From NCBI GenBank assembly GCA_030673425.1, contig DAOVJB010000021.1:1-12649 (forward strand): a stretch of 12,649 bases of DNA, given 5' to 3'. The DNA is from Elusimicrobiota bacterium (GTDB lineage: Bacteria; CAYTYR01; UBA6262; DAOVJB01). This document shows, in pieces, positions 1-6,051 of the stretch. A model generated the notes under the pieces. It saw nothing but the letters and a program-made list of their open reading frames with translations, was not told where the DNA came from and did no database searches. The first letter of the stretch is position 1, and each line of letters opens with the position of its first letter. The position numbers and the translations under genes were made by a program.

Positions 1-47
1 CAGATGTTCTCCTGGCATGGGTTGATCCGAGAATACAGTACCATTAA
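1..47 (+). CDS. oppB: Peptide ABC transporter permease, OppB/DppB family, C-terminal end only (partial)
   Basis: The window opens inside a gene. The frame read from base 3 gives a 14-residue tail, DVLLAWVDPRIQYH, then TAA at 45-47. A tail of this form (aspartate, short hydrophobic run, then DPRIxY) is the usual last stretch of OppB/DppB-type permeases, following their last transmembrane segment. The oppC-like gene starts 14 bases downstream, as expected for an opp/dpp operon. The rest of the gene lies upstream of the window. The assignment rests on a short tail plus context, but both agree. Confidence 0.8.
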   Translation, partial: DVLLAWVDPRIQYH

Positions 48-50
48 AAA

Positions 51-56
51 GAGGTG
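51..56 (+). promoter_or_regulatory. Ribosome binding site of oppC
   Basis: GAGGTG lies 5 bases before the ATG at 62. This spacing favours 62 as the start over the in-frame TTG at 59, which would be only 2 bases from the site. Confidence 0.6.
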
Positions 57-61
57 TTTTG

Positions 62-1174
62 ATGAGTGACCTTAAGTCTTCTTATGAATCTATGAGTCAG
101 TTTAAAATGGCTTTAAGAAGATTGCGTAAACACCGCCTGGCCATGATAGGCTGTGTGGTGCTTGGAGTTCTTTATATAGGGGCTATTTTCGCTGATTTTA
201 TTGCTCCTTATCATTATGACAATGAGAAAAGGACTAATTCCTATAATCCTCCGACCGCGCTTCACTTTTTTGATGAACAAGGGAAATTTCATTTAATTCC
301 TTTTGTATATGATTATTCTTATGAATTTAATGAATTTTATGAAAGAGTATACAGAGTAGATAAATCAAAAAAATATCCCGTAAAGTTTTTTATTAAAGGT
401 GACGAACATAAACTTTTAGGAGTCATTAAGACTCATTTACACCTTTTTGGGGTACAAGAAAATACGCGTATATATTTATTAGGAGCTGATTCCCGGGGCA
501 GGGATCTGTTTTCACGGATTATGTACGGTTCAAGGGTTTCTCTTTCCATCGGGTTAATAGGTTCTCTTATTACTTTCATAATCGGTATGTTTGTAGGGGG
601 GATATCAGGCTATTTTAAAGGAAAAGTAGATAATATAATTATGCGGATTTGCGAGATGATTATGATGATTCCCGGTTTTTATCTTATGTTAGCGTTAAGG
701 GCAGCTTTCCCGCCGGAACTTTCATCTGTAGAAGTTTATTTACTGATAGTTGTCATAATGAGTTTTATTGGCTGGGCAGGCTTAGCCAGGGTAATAAGGG
801 GAATGGTGATTTCACTTCGTGAAAGAGAATTTGTCGTTGCTGCTAAAGCAATAGGTGCTAAGAATATAAATATAATCCGCCGGCATATTTTACCAAACAC
901 ACTATCATATGCTATTGTTGCCGTGACATTGTCTATTCCGGGATATATTCTTGGTGAGTCTGCATTGAGTCTTCTGGGATTGGGTATTCAGGATCCTCAT
1001 GCAAGCTGGGGAAATTTGTTGGCTTCAGCAATGAATATCGCCCAGATAAAATTCCATCCGTGGATACTTATCCCCGGAGTTTTTATATTTATCGCGGTTA
1101 TGTCTTTTAACTTTTTAGGAGACGGATTACGGGATGCGTTTGATCCTATGATGAAAATAGGCAAACCCCGTTAG
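62..1174 (+). CDS. oppC: Peptide ABC transporter permease, OppC/DppC family
   Basis: One of the two inner-membrane permease subunits of an oligopeptide/dipeptide ABC importer; it pairs with the OppB-like protein encoded just upstream. The protein has 370 residues from ATG 62. A basic N-terminus (FKMALRRLRKHRLA, residues 14-27) precedes a first membrane segment at about 28-48. A long extracytoplasmic stretch (about 50-150) follows, then several membrane segments between about 160 and 355. The cytoplasmic coupling (EAA) loop lies around 243-280 and contains REFVVAAKAIGAKN, which contacts the ATPases. GADSRGRDLFSRIMYGSRVS (141-160) and the C-terminal GDGLRDAFDP are typical of the OppC branch. 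The loop between the first two membrane segments, with the sequence LHLFGVQENTRIYLLGADSRGRD, is longer than in E. coli OppC; I recall similar long versions in other OppC-like permeases. Substrate cannot be told from the permease. The last codons and the stop fall inside an inverted repeat (1165-1243). Confidence 0.93.
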   Translation: MSDLKSSYESMSQFKMALRRLRKHRLAMIGCVVLGVLYIGAIFADFIAPYHYDNEKRTNSYNPPTALHFFDEQGKFHLIPFVYDYSYEFNEFYERVYRVDKSKKYPVKFFIKGDEHKLLGVIKTHLHLFGVQENTRIYLLGADSRGRDLFSRIMYGSRVSLSIGLIGSLITFIIGMFVGGISGYFKGKVDNIIMRICEMIMMIPGFYLMLALRAAFPPELSSVEVYLLIVVIMSFIGWAGLARVIRGMVISLREREFVVAAKAIGAKNINIIRRHILPNTLSYAIVAVTLSIPGYILGESALSLLGLGIQDPHASWGNLLASAMNIAQIKFHPWILIPGVFIFIAVMSFNFLGDGLRDAFDPMMKIGKPR

Positions 1175-1243
1175 AAAGGTGTAATAATAGTTAATTTCTT
1201 ATAATATACAGATAACTATTGCTTAGGGTCTTTCTAACGGGGT
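1165..1243 (+). repeat. Long two-part inverted repeat / stem-loop spanning the end of oppC and the oppC-oppD gap
   Basis: Bases 1165-1178 (ACCCCGTTAGAAAG) are perfectly complementary to 1230-1243 (CTTTCTAACGGGGT), a 14-bp arm pair. Inside it, 1186-1193 (AATAGTTA) pairs perfectly with 1213-1220 (TAACTATT). The two stems are separated by an asymmetric internal loop (7 and 9 bases) and capped by a 19-base AT-rich loop. The left arm contains the oppC stop codon (1172-1174). The right arm ends one base before the oppD Shine-Dalgarno sequence. No T-run follows the right arm, so it is not a standard intrinsic terminator. It could act on mRNA stability or processing, setting permease-to-ATPase ratio, or be a remnant of a small terminal-inverted-repeat element; I see no convincing target-site duplication. 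Confidence 0.75.
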
Positions 1244-1249
1244 AAAGGA
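1244..1249 (+). promoter_or_regulatory. Ribosome binding site of oppD
   Basis: AAAGGA lies 6 bases before the ATG at 1256. It abuts the right arm of the inverted repeat, so access to it could depend on whether the stem forms. Confidence 0.55.
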
Positions 1250-1255
1250 TTATAA

Positions 1256-2227
1256 ATGGAAGAACTGCTCAAGATAAGAGATTTAAGAGTTCATTTTGAG
1301 ACTGATACAGGTTTATCACGGGCTGTTGAAAGAGCATCGCTTGTTGTTAAGAAAGGCGAGACTCTTGGACTTGTAGGTGAATCAGGCTGCGGTAAAACGG
1401 TAACAGCATTGTCTATTCTGAAGCTTATTCCTTCTCCGCCGGGAAAAATTGTATCAGGTGAGATTATATTTAATGGGAAAAACCTCATGAAGCTCTCAGA
1501 GGATAAAATGAGGAATATCAGAGGTAGAGCGATTTCTATGATATTCCAGGAACCAATGGCTGCCTTAAATCCACTTTATACAATAGGATATCAAATTGCT
1601 GAGGCAATGAAAATATATTTACCACTTGATAAAAATCAGATAAGAAAAAGAACTATTGAATTATTAACTGATGTAGAAATGCCTTCTCCTCGAGAACAGA
1701 TGGGTAACTACCCTCACCAGTTATCCGGCGGGATGAACCAGAGGGCAATGATTGCAATGGCTTTAGCTTGCGGACCTGAACTTCTTATAGCAGATGAGCC
1801 TACAACAGCGTTGGATGTAACTATTCAGGCGCAGATTTTGAGACTCTTTTCTAAGCTCAAGGAAAAATCAGGAATATCCGTCCTGCTTATTACCCATGAC
1901 CTGGCTGTAGTAAGTGAGGTGGCTGATAGGGTAACCGTAATGTATGCCGGTGTAACTGTTGAAACTTGCAGTAAAGAAGATTTATTTTCTAATCCTCTTC
2001 ATCCTTATACACAGGGGTTGCTTAAGTCGGTTCCTTTGTTTGGGTCGTTGTTAAACAGGAGGCTTTCAGTGATACCTGGTAGTGTTCCTGATCCTGTCTT
2101 AAGGCCATCAGGTTGTCCTTTTCATCCCAGGTGTGATAGAGCTGATAAAAGGTGTGAAAATGAGGCTCCTGTACTTCTTGAGATTGAACCAGATCATTGG
2201 GTAAGTTGTCAGAAGGTGAAAAGATGA
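1256..2227 (+). CDS. oppD: Peptide ABC transporter ATP-binding protein, OppD/DppD family
   Basis: Cytoplasmic ATPase that powers the peptide importer, acting as a heterodimer with the OppF-like protein. The 323 residues carry a complete nucleotide-binding domain: Walker A GESGCGKT (41-48), Q-loop glutamine Q98 in IFQEP, signature LSGGMNQR (156-163), Walker B LLIADEP (176-182) with catalytic Glu181, and switch His214 in LLITHD. The C-terminal oligopeptide-transporter extension follows, with HPYTQGLL at 249-256 and a cysteine-rich end (Cys287, Cys293, Cys300, Cys318). This four-cysteine pattern is shared by many OppD/DppD proteins and has been reported to bind a [4Fe-4S] cluster in some DppD proteins; cluster binding here is inference. 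The signature has Met where the OppF partner has Gln (LSGGM versus FSGGQ), which is normal for the D subunit. The stop overlaps the oppF start (ATGA). Confidence 0.96.
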   Translation: MEELLKIRDLRVHFETDTGLSRAVERASLVVKKGETLGLVGESGCGKTVTALSILKLIPSPPGKIVSGEIIFNGKNLMKLSEDKMRNIRGRAISMIFQEPMAALNPLYTIGYQIAEAMKIYLPLDKNQIRKRTIELLTDVEMPSPREQMGNYPHQLSGGMNQRAMIAMALACGPELLIADEPTTALDVTIQAQILRLFSKLKEKSGISVLLITHDLAVVSEVADRVTVMYAGVTVETCSKEDLFSNPLHPYTQGLLKSVPLFGSLLNRRLSVIPGSVPDPVLRPSGCPFHPRCDRADKRCENEAPVLLEIEPDHWVSCQKVKR

Positions 2228-3198
2228 GTGAAATAGTAGTGCAAACTAAGGGTTTAAGAAAATATTTTCCTGTAAAAAGAGGCCTTTTTTATAAGACTGT
2301 TGGCTGGGTGAAAGCTGTAGATGGTATTGATTTAGAAATCCAGGCAGGGGAAACGTTAGCTTTGGTAGGCGAGAGTGGTTGTGGTAAGACTACTACAGGA
2401 AGGCTATGTTTAAGACTCCTGGAGCCTGACGAAGGAAATATTTACTTCAGGAAGCAGGATATTACTTGTATTCCTAACAAGAAGATGCGTCTCTTGAGAC
2501 AGTATATGCAGATAATTTTTCAGGATCCATATAGCTCGCTTAATCCGAGATTTACCGTACAGAAGATAATAGGAGAAGGTCTTAAGATATTCTTTCCTGA
2601 TATGGACAGACGAAAGATTGGAAAAAGAACAGAAGAACTGCTTGATATTGTCGGCCTGAGCAGGGATGCATTAGATCGTTACCCACATGAATTCAGCGGA
2701 GGGCAAAGACAAAGGATCGGGATTGCACGGGCTCTTAGCCTTAATCCGTCTTTTATTGTTTGTGATGAACCGGTTTCTTCTTTAGATGTTTCGATTTCTG
2801 CTCAAATAATAAACCTTCTTAATGACCTTCAGGAAAGACTTAAATTATCATATTTGTTTATTACGCATGATCTTAGTATGGTTCAGTATATTGCTGGTAA
2901 TGTAGCTGTTATGTATTTAGGTAAGATAATGGAAAAAGCAAAAGTCTCTGATTTGTACAATAATCCCCAGCATCCTTATACCAAGACTCTTCTTGAAGCT
3001 ATACCAGGGAGGGGGATAAAGAATAGAATGGTTTTAAGAGGTGATGTTCCTTCACCGATCAATCCTCCTTCCGGATGTAGATTTTACCCCAGGTGCAGCT
3101 GTAGTCAGGATATATGTAAATTAAAAGAGCCCGAACTCGTAGAGACACAAACAGATCATTTCGTAGCATGTCATAATATTGGTGGAAAAAATGTATAA
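2224..3198 (+). CDS. oppF: Peptide ABC transporter ATP-binding protein, OppF/DppF family
   Basis: Second ATPase of the peptide importer, 324 residues. Motifs in order: Walker [10 protein letters not shown] (49-57), Q-loop Q100 in IIFQDPYSSLNPR, signature FSGGQRQR (157-164), Walker B FIVCDEP (177-183) with Glu182, and switch His215. The C-terminal oligopeptide extension has HPYTKTLLEAIP (250-261) and a cysteine cluster (285, 291, 293, 298, 316). An AGAAGGTGA Shine-Dalgarno sequence at about 2211-2219 sits just before ATG 2224. I prefer this start to the in-frame TTG at 2197 because it gives the ATGA overlap with oppD typical of translational coupling and the usual OppF N-terminus, with a short lead-in to LRKYFPV. 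The KAVDGIDLEI stretch (30-39) is the usual first strand of the fold in OppF. Its 3' end overlaps the next gene by 8 bases. Confidence 0.95.
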   Translation: MSEIVVQTKGLRKYFPVKRGLFYKTVGWVKAVDGIDLEIQAGETLALVGESGCGKTTTGRLCLRLLEPDEGNIYFRKQDITCIPNKKMRLLRQYMQIIFQDPYSSLNPRFTVQKIIGEGLKIFFPDMDRRKIGKRTEELLDIVGLSRDALDRYPHEFSGGQRQRIGIARALSLNPSFIVCDEPVSSLDVSISAQIINLLNDLQERLKLSYLFITHDLSMVQYIAGNVAVMYLGKIMEKAKVSDLYNNPQHPYTKTLLEAIPGRGIKNRMVLRGDVPSPINPPSGCRFYPRCSCSQDICKLKEPELVETQTDHFVACHNIGGKNV

Positions 3199-4654
3199 GA
3201 ATGATTTTATATTAAAAGAGCTATTAAAATTAAGTAAAAGAGAAAAAGTGGATATTTTCCTTGTGGGCGGTTTTTTGCGTGATTTATTGCTACAGAAAAA
3301 AACTGTGGATTACGATATAGTTATAGATAAAGATGCCAAGGAACTGGCACGAAAATTTTCTAAAAATATTAAAGGTGCTTTTGTCCTGCTGGATGACGAG
3401 AATAAGATTTACAGAGTAGTTAAGAGATTGAAGAAGAAACAGAATACTAAAGAAGCTGTTAATATTGATTTTTCCCAGATGCGAGGGGAGAGTATTGAAG
3501 ATGACCTGGCTTTAAGGGATTTTAGTGTTAATGCTATAGCAATAAAGCTGGATGTAAACTCTGTAATAACCGGCATTAGGGAAAATATTATTGATCCTTT
3601 CGGAGGGATGAAAGATTTAAGGAAGAAAATAATCCGCGCGGTGGATGATAGAATATTTACAGATGATCCTTTACGTCTCCTGAGGGCTTTTCGCTTAGCA
3701 GCGGTATTGAATTTTAAGATAGAAATAAGAACAAAACGGTTAATTAAAAAAGATAGCAACTTAATTAAAAAGGTATCTGGTGAAAGGATTCATGAAGAGA
3801 TAATTAAGATTTTGAGTGTGAAGGACAGTTCAGACTACATCGTAGAAATTGATAACATAAAATTACTATCCAGAATAATTCCTGAGATTGAGCCCATAAA
3901 AAAAGCCTTCCGCTATTATTATCATAAGAAAGGATTATGGGGCCATTCTTTAGATAGTCTGAGAGCTTTTGAGGAGATAGATAACAATTTATCAAGGTTA
4001 TTCCCTAAAGTAAGAAATGAGCTGAAAGCTTATCTGGATGAGCTTATTGTAAATGGCGTTAAAAGATACACTATATTGAAATTTGCCGCTTTGTTTCATG
4101 ATATAGGTAAACCTGAGACGTTGACAAGAAAAGAAGGAAAGGTTCGTTTCTTTGGTCATGAAGAGAAAAGTATTAAGATAGTTAAAAAAATTATGTTGAG
4201 ATTGAGATTCTCCAATAGAGAAACGAGAACAGCTGAGAAGGTAATAAGATTTCATATGCGTCCGGGAACTCTCAGCCAGAATAAAGTTATTACCGATAAA
4301 GCTATCTGGCGCTTCTTTCGCGATACTCTGGATGAAGGTATAGGAGTATTACTGGTTTCTTTAGCAGACTATTATGCTTATCGCAGGCAAGCTGAGTCGC
4401 AAAAAGATATCCGGAAGCATGGAAAAGCAATAAGAAAAATATTATATAGATATTTTATTCATAGAGAAGTGGTTAAACCCAGGCTATTGCTTAACGGCAC
4501 AGATATAATGAGGAACTTTTCTCTTCCTCAAGGACCAATGATCGGGAAATTATTAGGGAATCTGGAAGAAGCTCAGGCAGAAAGTAAAATAAAGAATAAA
4601 AAAGGAGCTTTAAGTTTTATAAATAGTATTCTTAAAAGAAAACAATCTCTCTAA
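3191..4654 (+). CDS. CCA tRNA nucleotidyltransferase / poly(A) polymerase family protein with HD domain
   Basis: Class II nucleotidyltransferase that adds nucleotides to RNA 3' ends, most likely all or part of the CCA end of tRNA. Of 487 residues, the head domain has VGGFLRD (25-31) and the metal-binding DYD (40-42), followed by RDFSVNA (109-115), the DPFGG turn (135-139) and the nucleotide-selecting stretch DDPLRLLRAFR (158-168, with Asp in place of the more usual first Glu). SGERIHEE (196-203) belongs to the neck helices. An HD phosphohydrolase-type domain follows, with His252, His303-Asp304 in LFHDIGKP, His323 and His355. The C-terminus has the tail pattern LLNGTDIM...GPMIGKLL (433-455) seen in this family. 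Sequence alone does not separate a full CCA enzyme, a CC- or A-adding enzyme, or a poly(A) polymerase, so I give no gene symbol. The start is ATG 3191, preceded by GGTGG at 3181-3185; GTG 3182 is a weaker alternative. It overlaps oppF by 8 bases. Confidence 0.9.
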   Translation: MYKNDFILKELLKLSKREKVDIFLVGGFLRDLLLQKKTVDYDIVIDKDAKELARKFSKNIKGAFVLLDDENKIYRVVKRLKKKQNTKEAVNIDFSQMRGESIEDDLALRDFSVNAIAIKLDVNSVITGIRENIIDPFGGMKDLRKKIIRAVDDRIFTDDPLRLLRAFRLAAVLNFKIEIRTKRLIKKDSNLIKKVSGERIHEEIIKILSVKDSSDYIVEIDNIKLLSRIIPEIEPIKKAFRYYYHKKGLWGHSLDSLRAFEEIDNNLSRLFPKVRNELKAYLDELIVNGVKRYTILKFAALFHDIGKPETLTRKEGKVRFFGHEEKSIKIVKKIMLRLRFSNRETRTAEKVIRFHMRPGTLSQNKVITDKAIWRFFRDTLDEGIGVLLVSLADYYAYRRQAESQKDIRKHGKAIRKILYRYFIHREVVKPRLLLNGTDIMRNFSLPQGPMIGKLLGNLEEAQAESKIKNKKGALSFINSILKRKQSL

Positions 4655-4693
4655 AAATGGGTATTCTGGTAGATAGCCTCTCAAATAATCCGC

Positions 4694-4723
4694 TTGACAA
4701 GAGCATACTATTAGTGCTAATTT
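4694..4723 (+). promoter_or_regulatory. Probable sigma70-type promoter upstream of the 184-residue gene
   Basis: A perfect TTGACA (-35) at 4694-4699 is followed after 18 bases by TAATTT (4718-4723). That weak -10 is preceded by TG one base away (4715-4716), the extended -10 pattern. Transcription would start near 4730, giving a leader of about 70 bases. It lies in a 145-base gap with no recognisable terminator. It fits the start of a new transcription unit after the tRNA nucleotidyltransferase gene. Confidence 0.5.
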
Positions 4724-4741
4724 TATATCGTAAAAAGAATG

Positions 4742-4765
4742 AGCTTATTTATCTATCTATAAGCT
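4742..4765 (+). repeat. Short hairpin in the leader of the 184-residue gene
   Basis: AGCTTAT (4742-4748) pairs with ATAAGCT (4759-4765), with a 10-base pyrimidine-rich loop and two weaker flanking pairs (G4741-T4766, T4740-A4767). It would lie in the 5' leader, 17 bases upstream of the AGAAGGAA Shine-Dalgarno sequence (4783-4790). No T-run follows, so it is not a terminator. It is AT-rich and may be chance. Confidence 0.35.
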
Positions 4766-4799
4766 TAAATCACGTAATTATCAGAAGGAAATCGTTTAA

Positions 4800-5354
4800 A
4801 TGTTTGATAGAAGGGTAGAGGAATTAAAAGAAAAAATTATTGATGATGGGGTAAAGAAAAACCTTATTAGTAAACAACAATCTCAGGGTATAGATGATCA
4901 GTTTATTCTTAATTATGCTAAGAATAACAACTTTGATGAATATGTTCTTTTGAACGCAATAAATAATGCTAAATTCACTGTTATTATGCGTGACAAAAGT
5001 TCAAAGAGTAAACTTCCATTACATTATGAAAACCAAATGGCTGATGATATTTTTCATCTGTGGATGAGTGGTGTTCCAGAGGATCAACTCTTATCTGGTT
5101 TGAAGGAAGCAATAGATAATGGAACAACATATATTAACGTAGGTCAAAAGGACTTTAATATTATTTTAGAGAGTCTGTATAATATGCCGGTGGCATCAGG
5201 TGGCTTGCAGGGGCTTGGAGAGAAGGTAAAAGAGTTAATCTTGGATTATAAGAAAAGGATTGATGCTGTCAAAAGTGATGCTGAGAAGAAAAAAATAAGG
5301 GATGAGTTACTTATGATGATTTGCGGTTTCTATGAAATTGACATAGGTTTATAA
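4800..5354 (+). CDS. Uncharacterised 184-residue soluble protein
   Basis: I do not recognise this family. The start is supported by AGAAGGAA at 4783-4790, 9 bases before ATG 4800, and by the promoter-like sequence upstream. The protein has no signal peptide, no membrane segment and no Cys/His metal motif. It appears mostly helical and charged: an amphipathic N-terminal stretch (1-60, starting MFDRRVEELKEKIIDDG), a central segment with FHLWMSGVPEDQLLSGLKEA (85-104), a Gly-rich turn (133-140, SGGLQGLG), and a Lys/Glu-rich helix (141-172) with coiled-coil character. The next gene, a HAMP-domain membrane protein, follows after 49 bases on the same strand, so the two may be co-expressed. A role as a cytoplasmic partner of that protein is possible but is only inference from adjacency. 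Composition and Shine-Dalgarno use match the neighbours, so it looks like a real resident gene. Confidence 0.8.
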   Translation: MFDRRVEELKEKIIDDGVKKNLISKQQSQGIDDQFILNYAKNNNFDEYVLLNAINNAKFTVIMRDKSSKSKLPLHYENQMADDIFHLWMSGVPEDQLLSGLKEAIDNGTTYINVGQKDFNIILESLYNMPVASGGLQGLGEKVKELILDYKKRIDAVKSDAEKKKIRDELLMMICGFYEIDIGL

Positions 5355-5361
5355 ATTTAAT

Positions 5362-5388
5362 TAATCCAGAGGTTTTATGTCTGGATTA
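5362..5388 (+). repeat. Perfect 9-bp hairpin between the 184-residue gene and the HAMP gene
   Basis: TAATCCAGA (5362-5370) is perfectly complementary to TCTGGATTA (5380-5388), with a 9-base loop. The loop holds an in-frame ATG at 5377, which would therefore be poorly accessible; this supports ATG 5404 as the true start. The hairpin ends 4 bases before the AAGGAG site of the HAMP gene (5393-5398). With no T-run after it, a role in mRNA stability or translation is likelier than termination. Confidence 0.55.
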
Positions 5389-5403
5389 TACCAAGGAGAT
5401 AAT

Positions 5404-5991
5404 ATGAACTCTAAAAAAAATTTTAGGAAAAGGAAAAAATATTTAATTAAAAAGATTTTTCAATTTAAGTTTGCCGCTGTTATTGTATTTGCAATATTAG
5501 TAAGCATTGCTTTAGTAGCATGGGATGTATATTTTACCATTGGGACATTATTAATGGAAAAAGGAAGAGATCCTTATATTTTGTCATTTATTCAATCGTT
5601 TAATGCTCTTTTGATTAGGAAATTACCTTTATTGCTCCTTTTCATTGTTTTCTTAAGTATATTTATTTCCCATGAGATTAGTGGGCCGGTTTATCATTTA
5701 GAAGAAAGCATGAAAAAAATCAAAAAAGGTGATTTGACCGAATATGTAAGATTAAGAAAGGGAGACGAATTACAAGAATTAGCCTTTGCGTTAAATGATA
5801 TGGTTGACGGACTACGCAGGATTGCGTTAAAGGATAAGGATAAAATAGGAGAAATTTCTGAAAGCCTGGAGTTAGTCCTGGATAAATTAAATAAAGAAAA
5901 AGTAGCCTCTTCAGAGATAGATAAAATTAAATCAGAAATAAATAGAATAAATGATGAGATTAAAAGGGTAGCTACACATATTAAGGTCTAA
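5404..5991 (+). CDS. Small two-pass membrane protein with a HAMP domain and no output domain
   Basis: 195 residues from ATG 5404, chosen because AAGGAG (5393-5398) lies 5 bases upstream; an in-frame ATG at 5377 has a poorer site and sits in a hairpin loop. A strongly basic N-terminus (KKNFRKRKKYLIKK, 4-17) precedes membrane segment 1 (about 22-44). A short external loop of about 30 residues follows, then membrane segment 2 (about 74-90). A HAMP domain occupies about 91-140, with the conserved proline (ISGPVYHLEESMKKIKKGDL, Pro95), GDL at 109-111 and GDELQELAFALNDMV (120-134). The last 55 residues are charged coiled coil. HAMP domains pass signals from membrane sensors to kinase, cyclase or chemotaxis outputs, but none is present here. 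The external loop is too short for a normal sensor domain. It may be a stand-alone transmitter or scaffold working with a separate partner, possibly the 184-residue protein. The true function is unknown. Confidence 0.85.
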   Translation: MNSKKNFRKRKKYLIKKIFQFKFAAVIVFAILVSIALVAWDVYFTIGTLLMEKGRDPYILSFIQSFNALLIRKLPLLLLFIVFLSIFISHEISGPVYHLEESMKKIKKGDLTEYVRLRKGDELQELAFALNDMVDGLRRIALKDKDKIGEISESLELVLDKLNKEKVASSEIDKIKSEINRINDEIKRVATHIKV

Positions 5992-6051
5992 AAATTATCC
6001 TGCTTTTTTCTTCCCACCTATATTTAATCAAAAATCAAAGAGAACCTATAA

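Noticed and set aside
1200-1205. Perfect TATAAT in the oppC-oppD gap as a possible internal promoter
   Set aside because: No -35-like sequence lies at a suitable distance upstream, and the motif sits in the AT-rich loop of the inverted repeat, so chance is the simpler reading.
2197-2199. TTG 2197 as the start of oppF, and likewise the in-frame upstream starts at 59, 3179, 5377, 9278 and 11816 for their genes
   Set aside because: In each case a better placed ribosome binding site and the family's usual N-terminus support the downstream ATG; several of the upstream codons touch or precede the binding site.
3409-3759. Open frame of 116 codons on the - strand inside the nucleotidyltransferase gene, and similar shorter minus-strand frames inside oppD, argB, argD and the clpP-lon region
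   Set aside because: Each lies wholly or mostly inside a confidently identified + strand gene, lacks a ribosome binding site and has low-complexity, unfamily-like translation; they are shadows.
4655-4693. Terminator after the nucleotidyltransferase gene
   Set aside because: I searched for a stem followed by T residues before the promoter at 4694 and found none.
6001-6016. Pyrimidine-rich run with TTTTTT after the HAMP gene as an intrinsic terminator
   Set aside because: No GC-rich stem precedes the T-run; the best pairing upstream is only about 3 bp.
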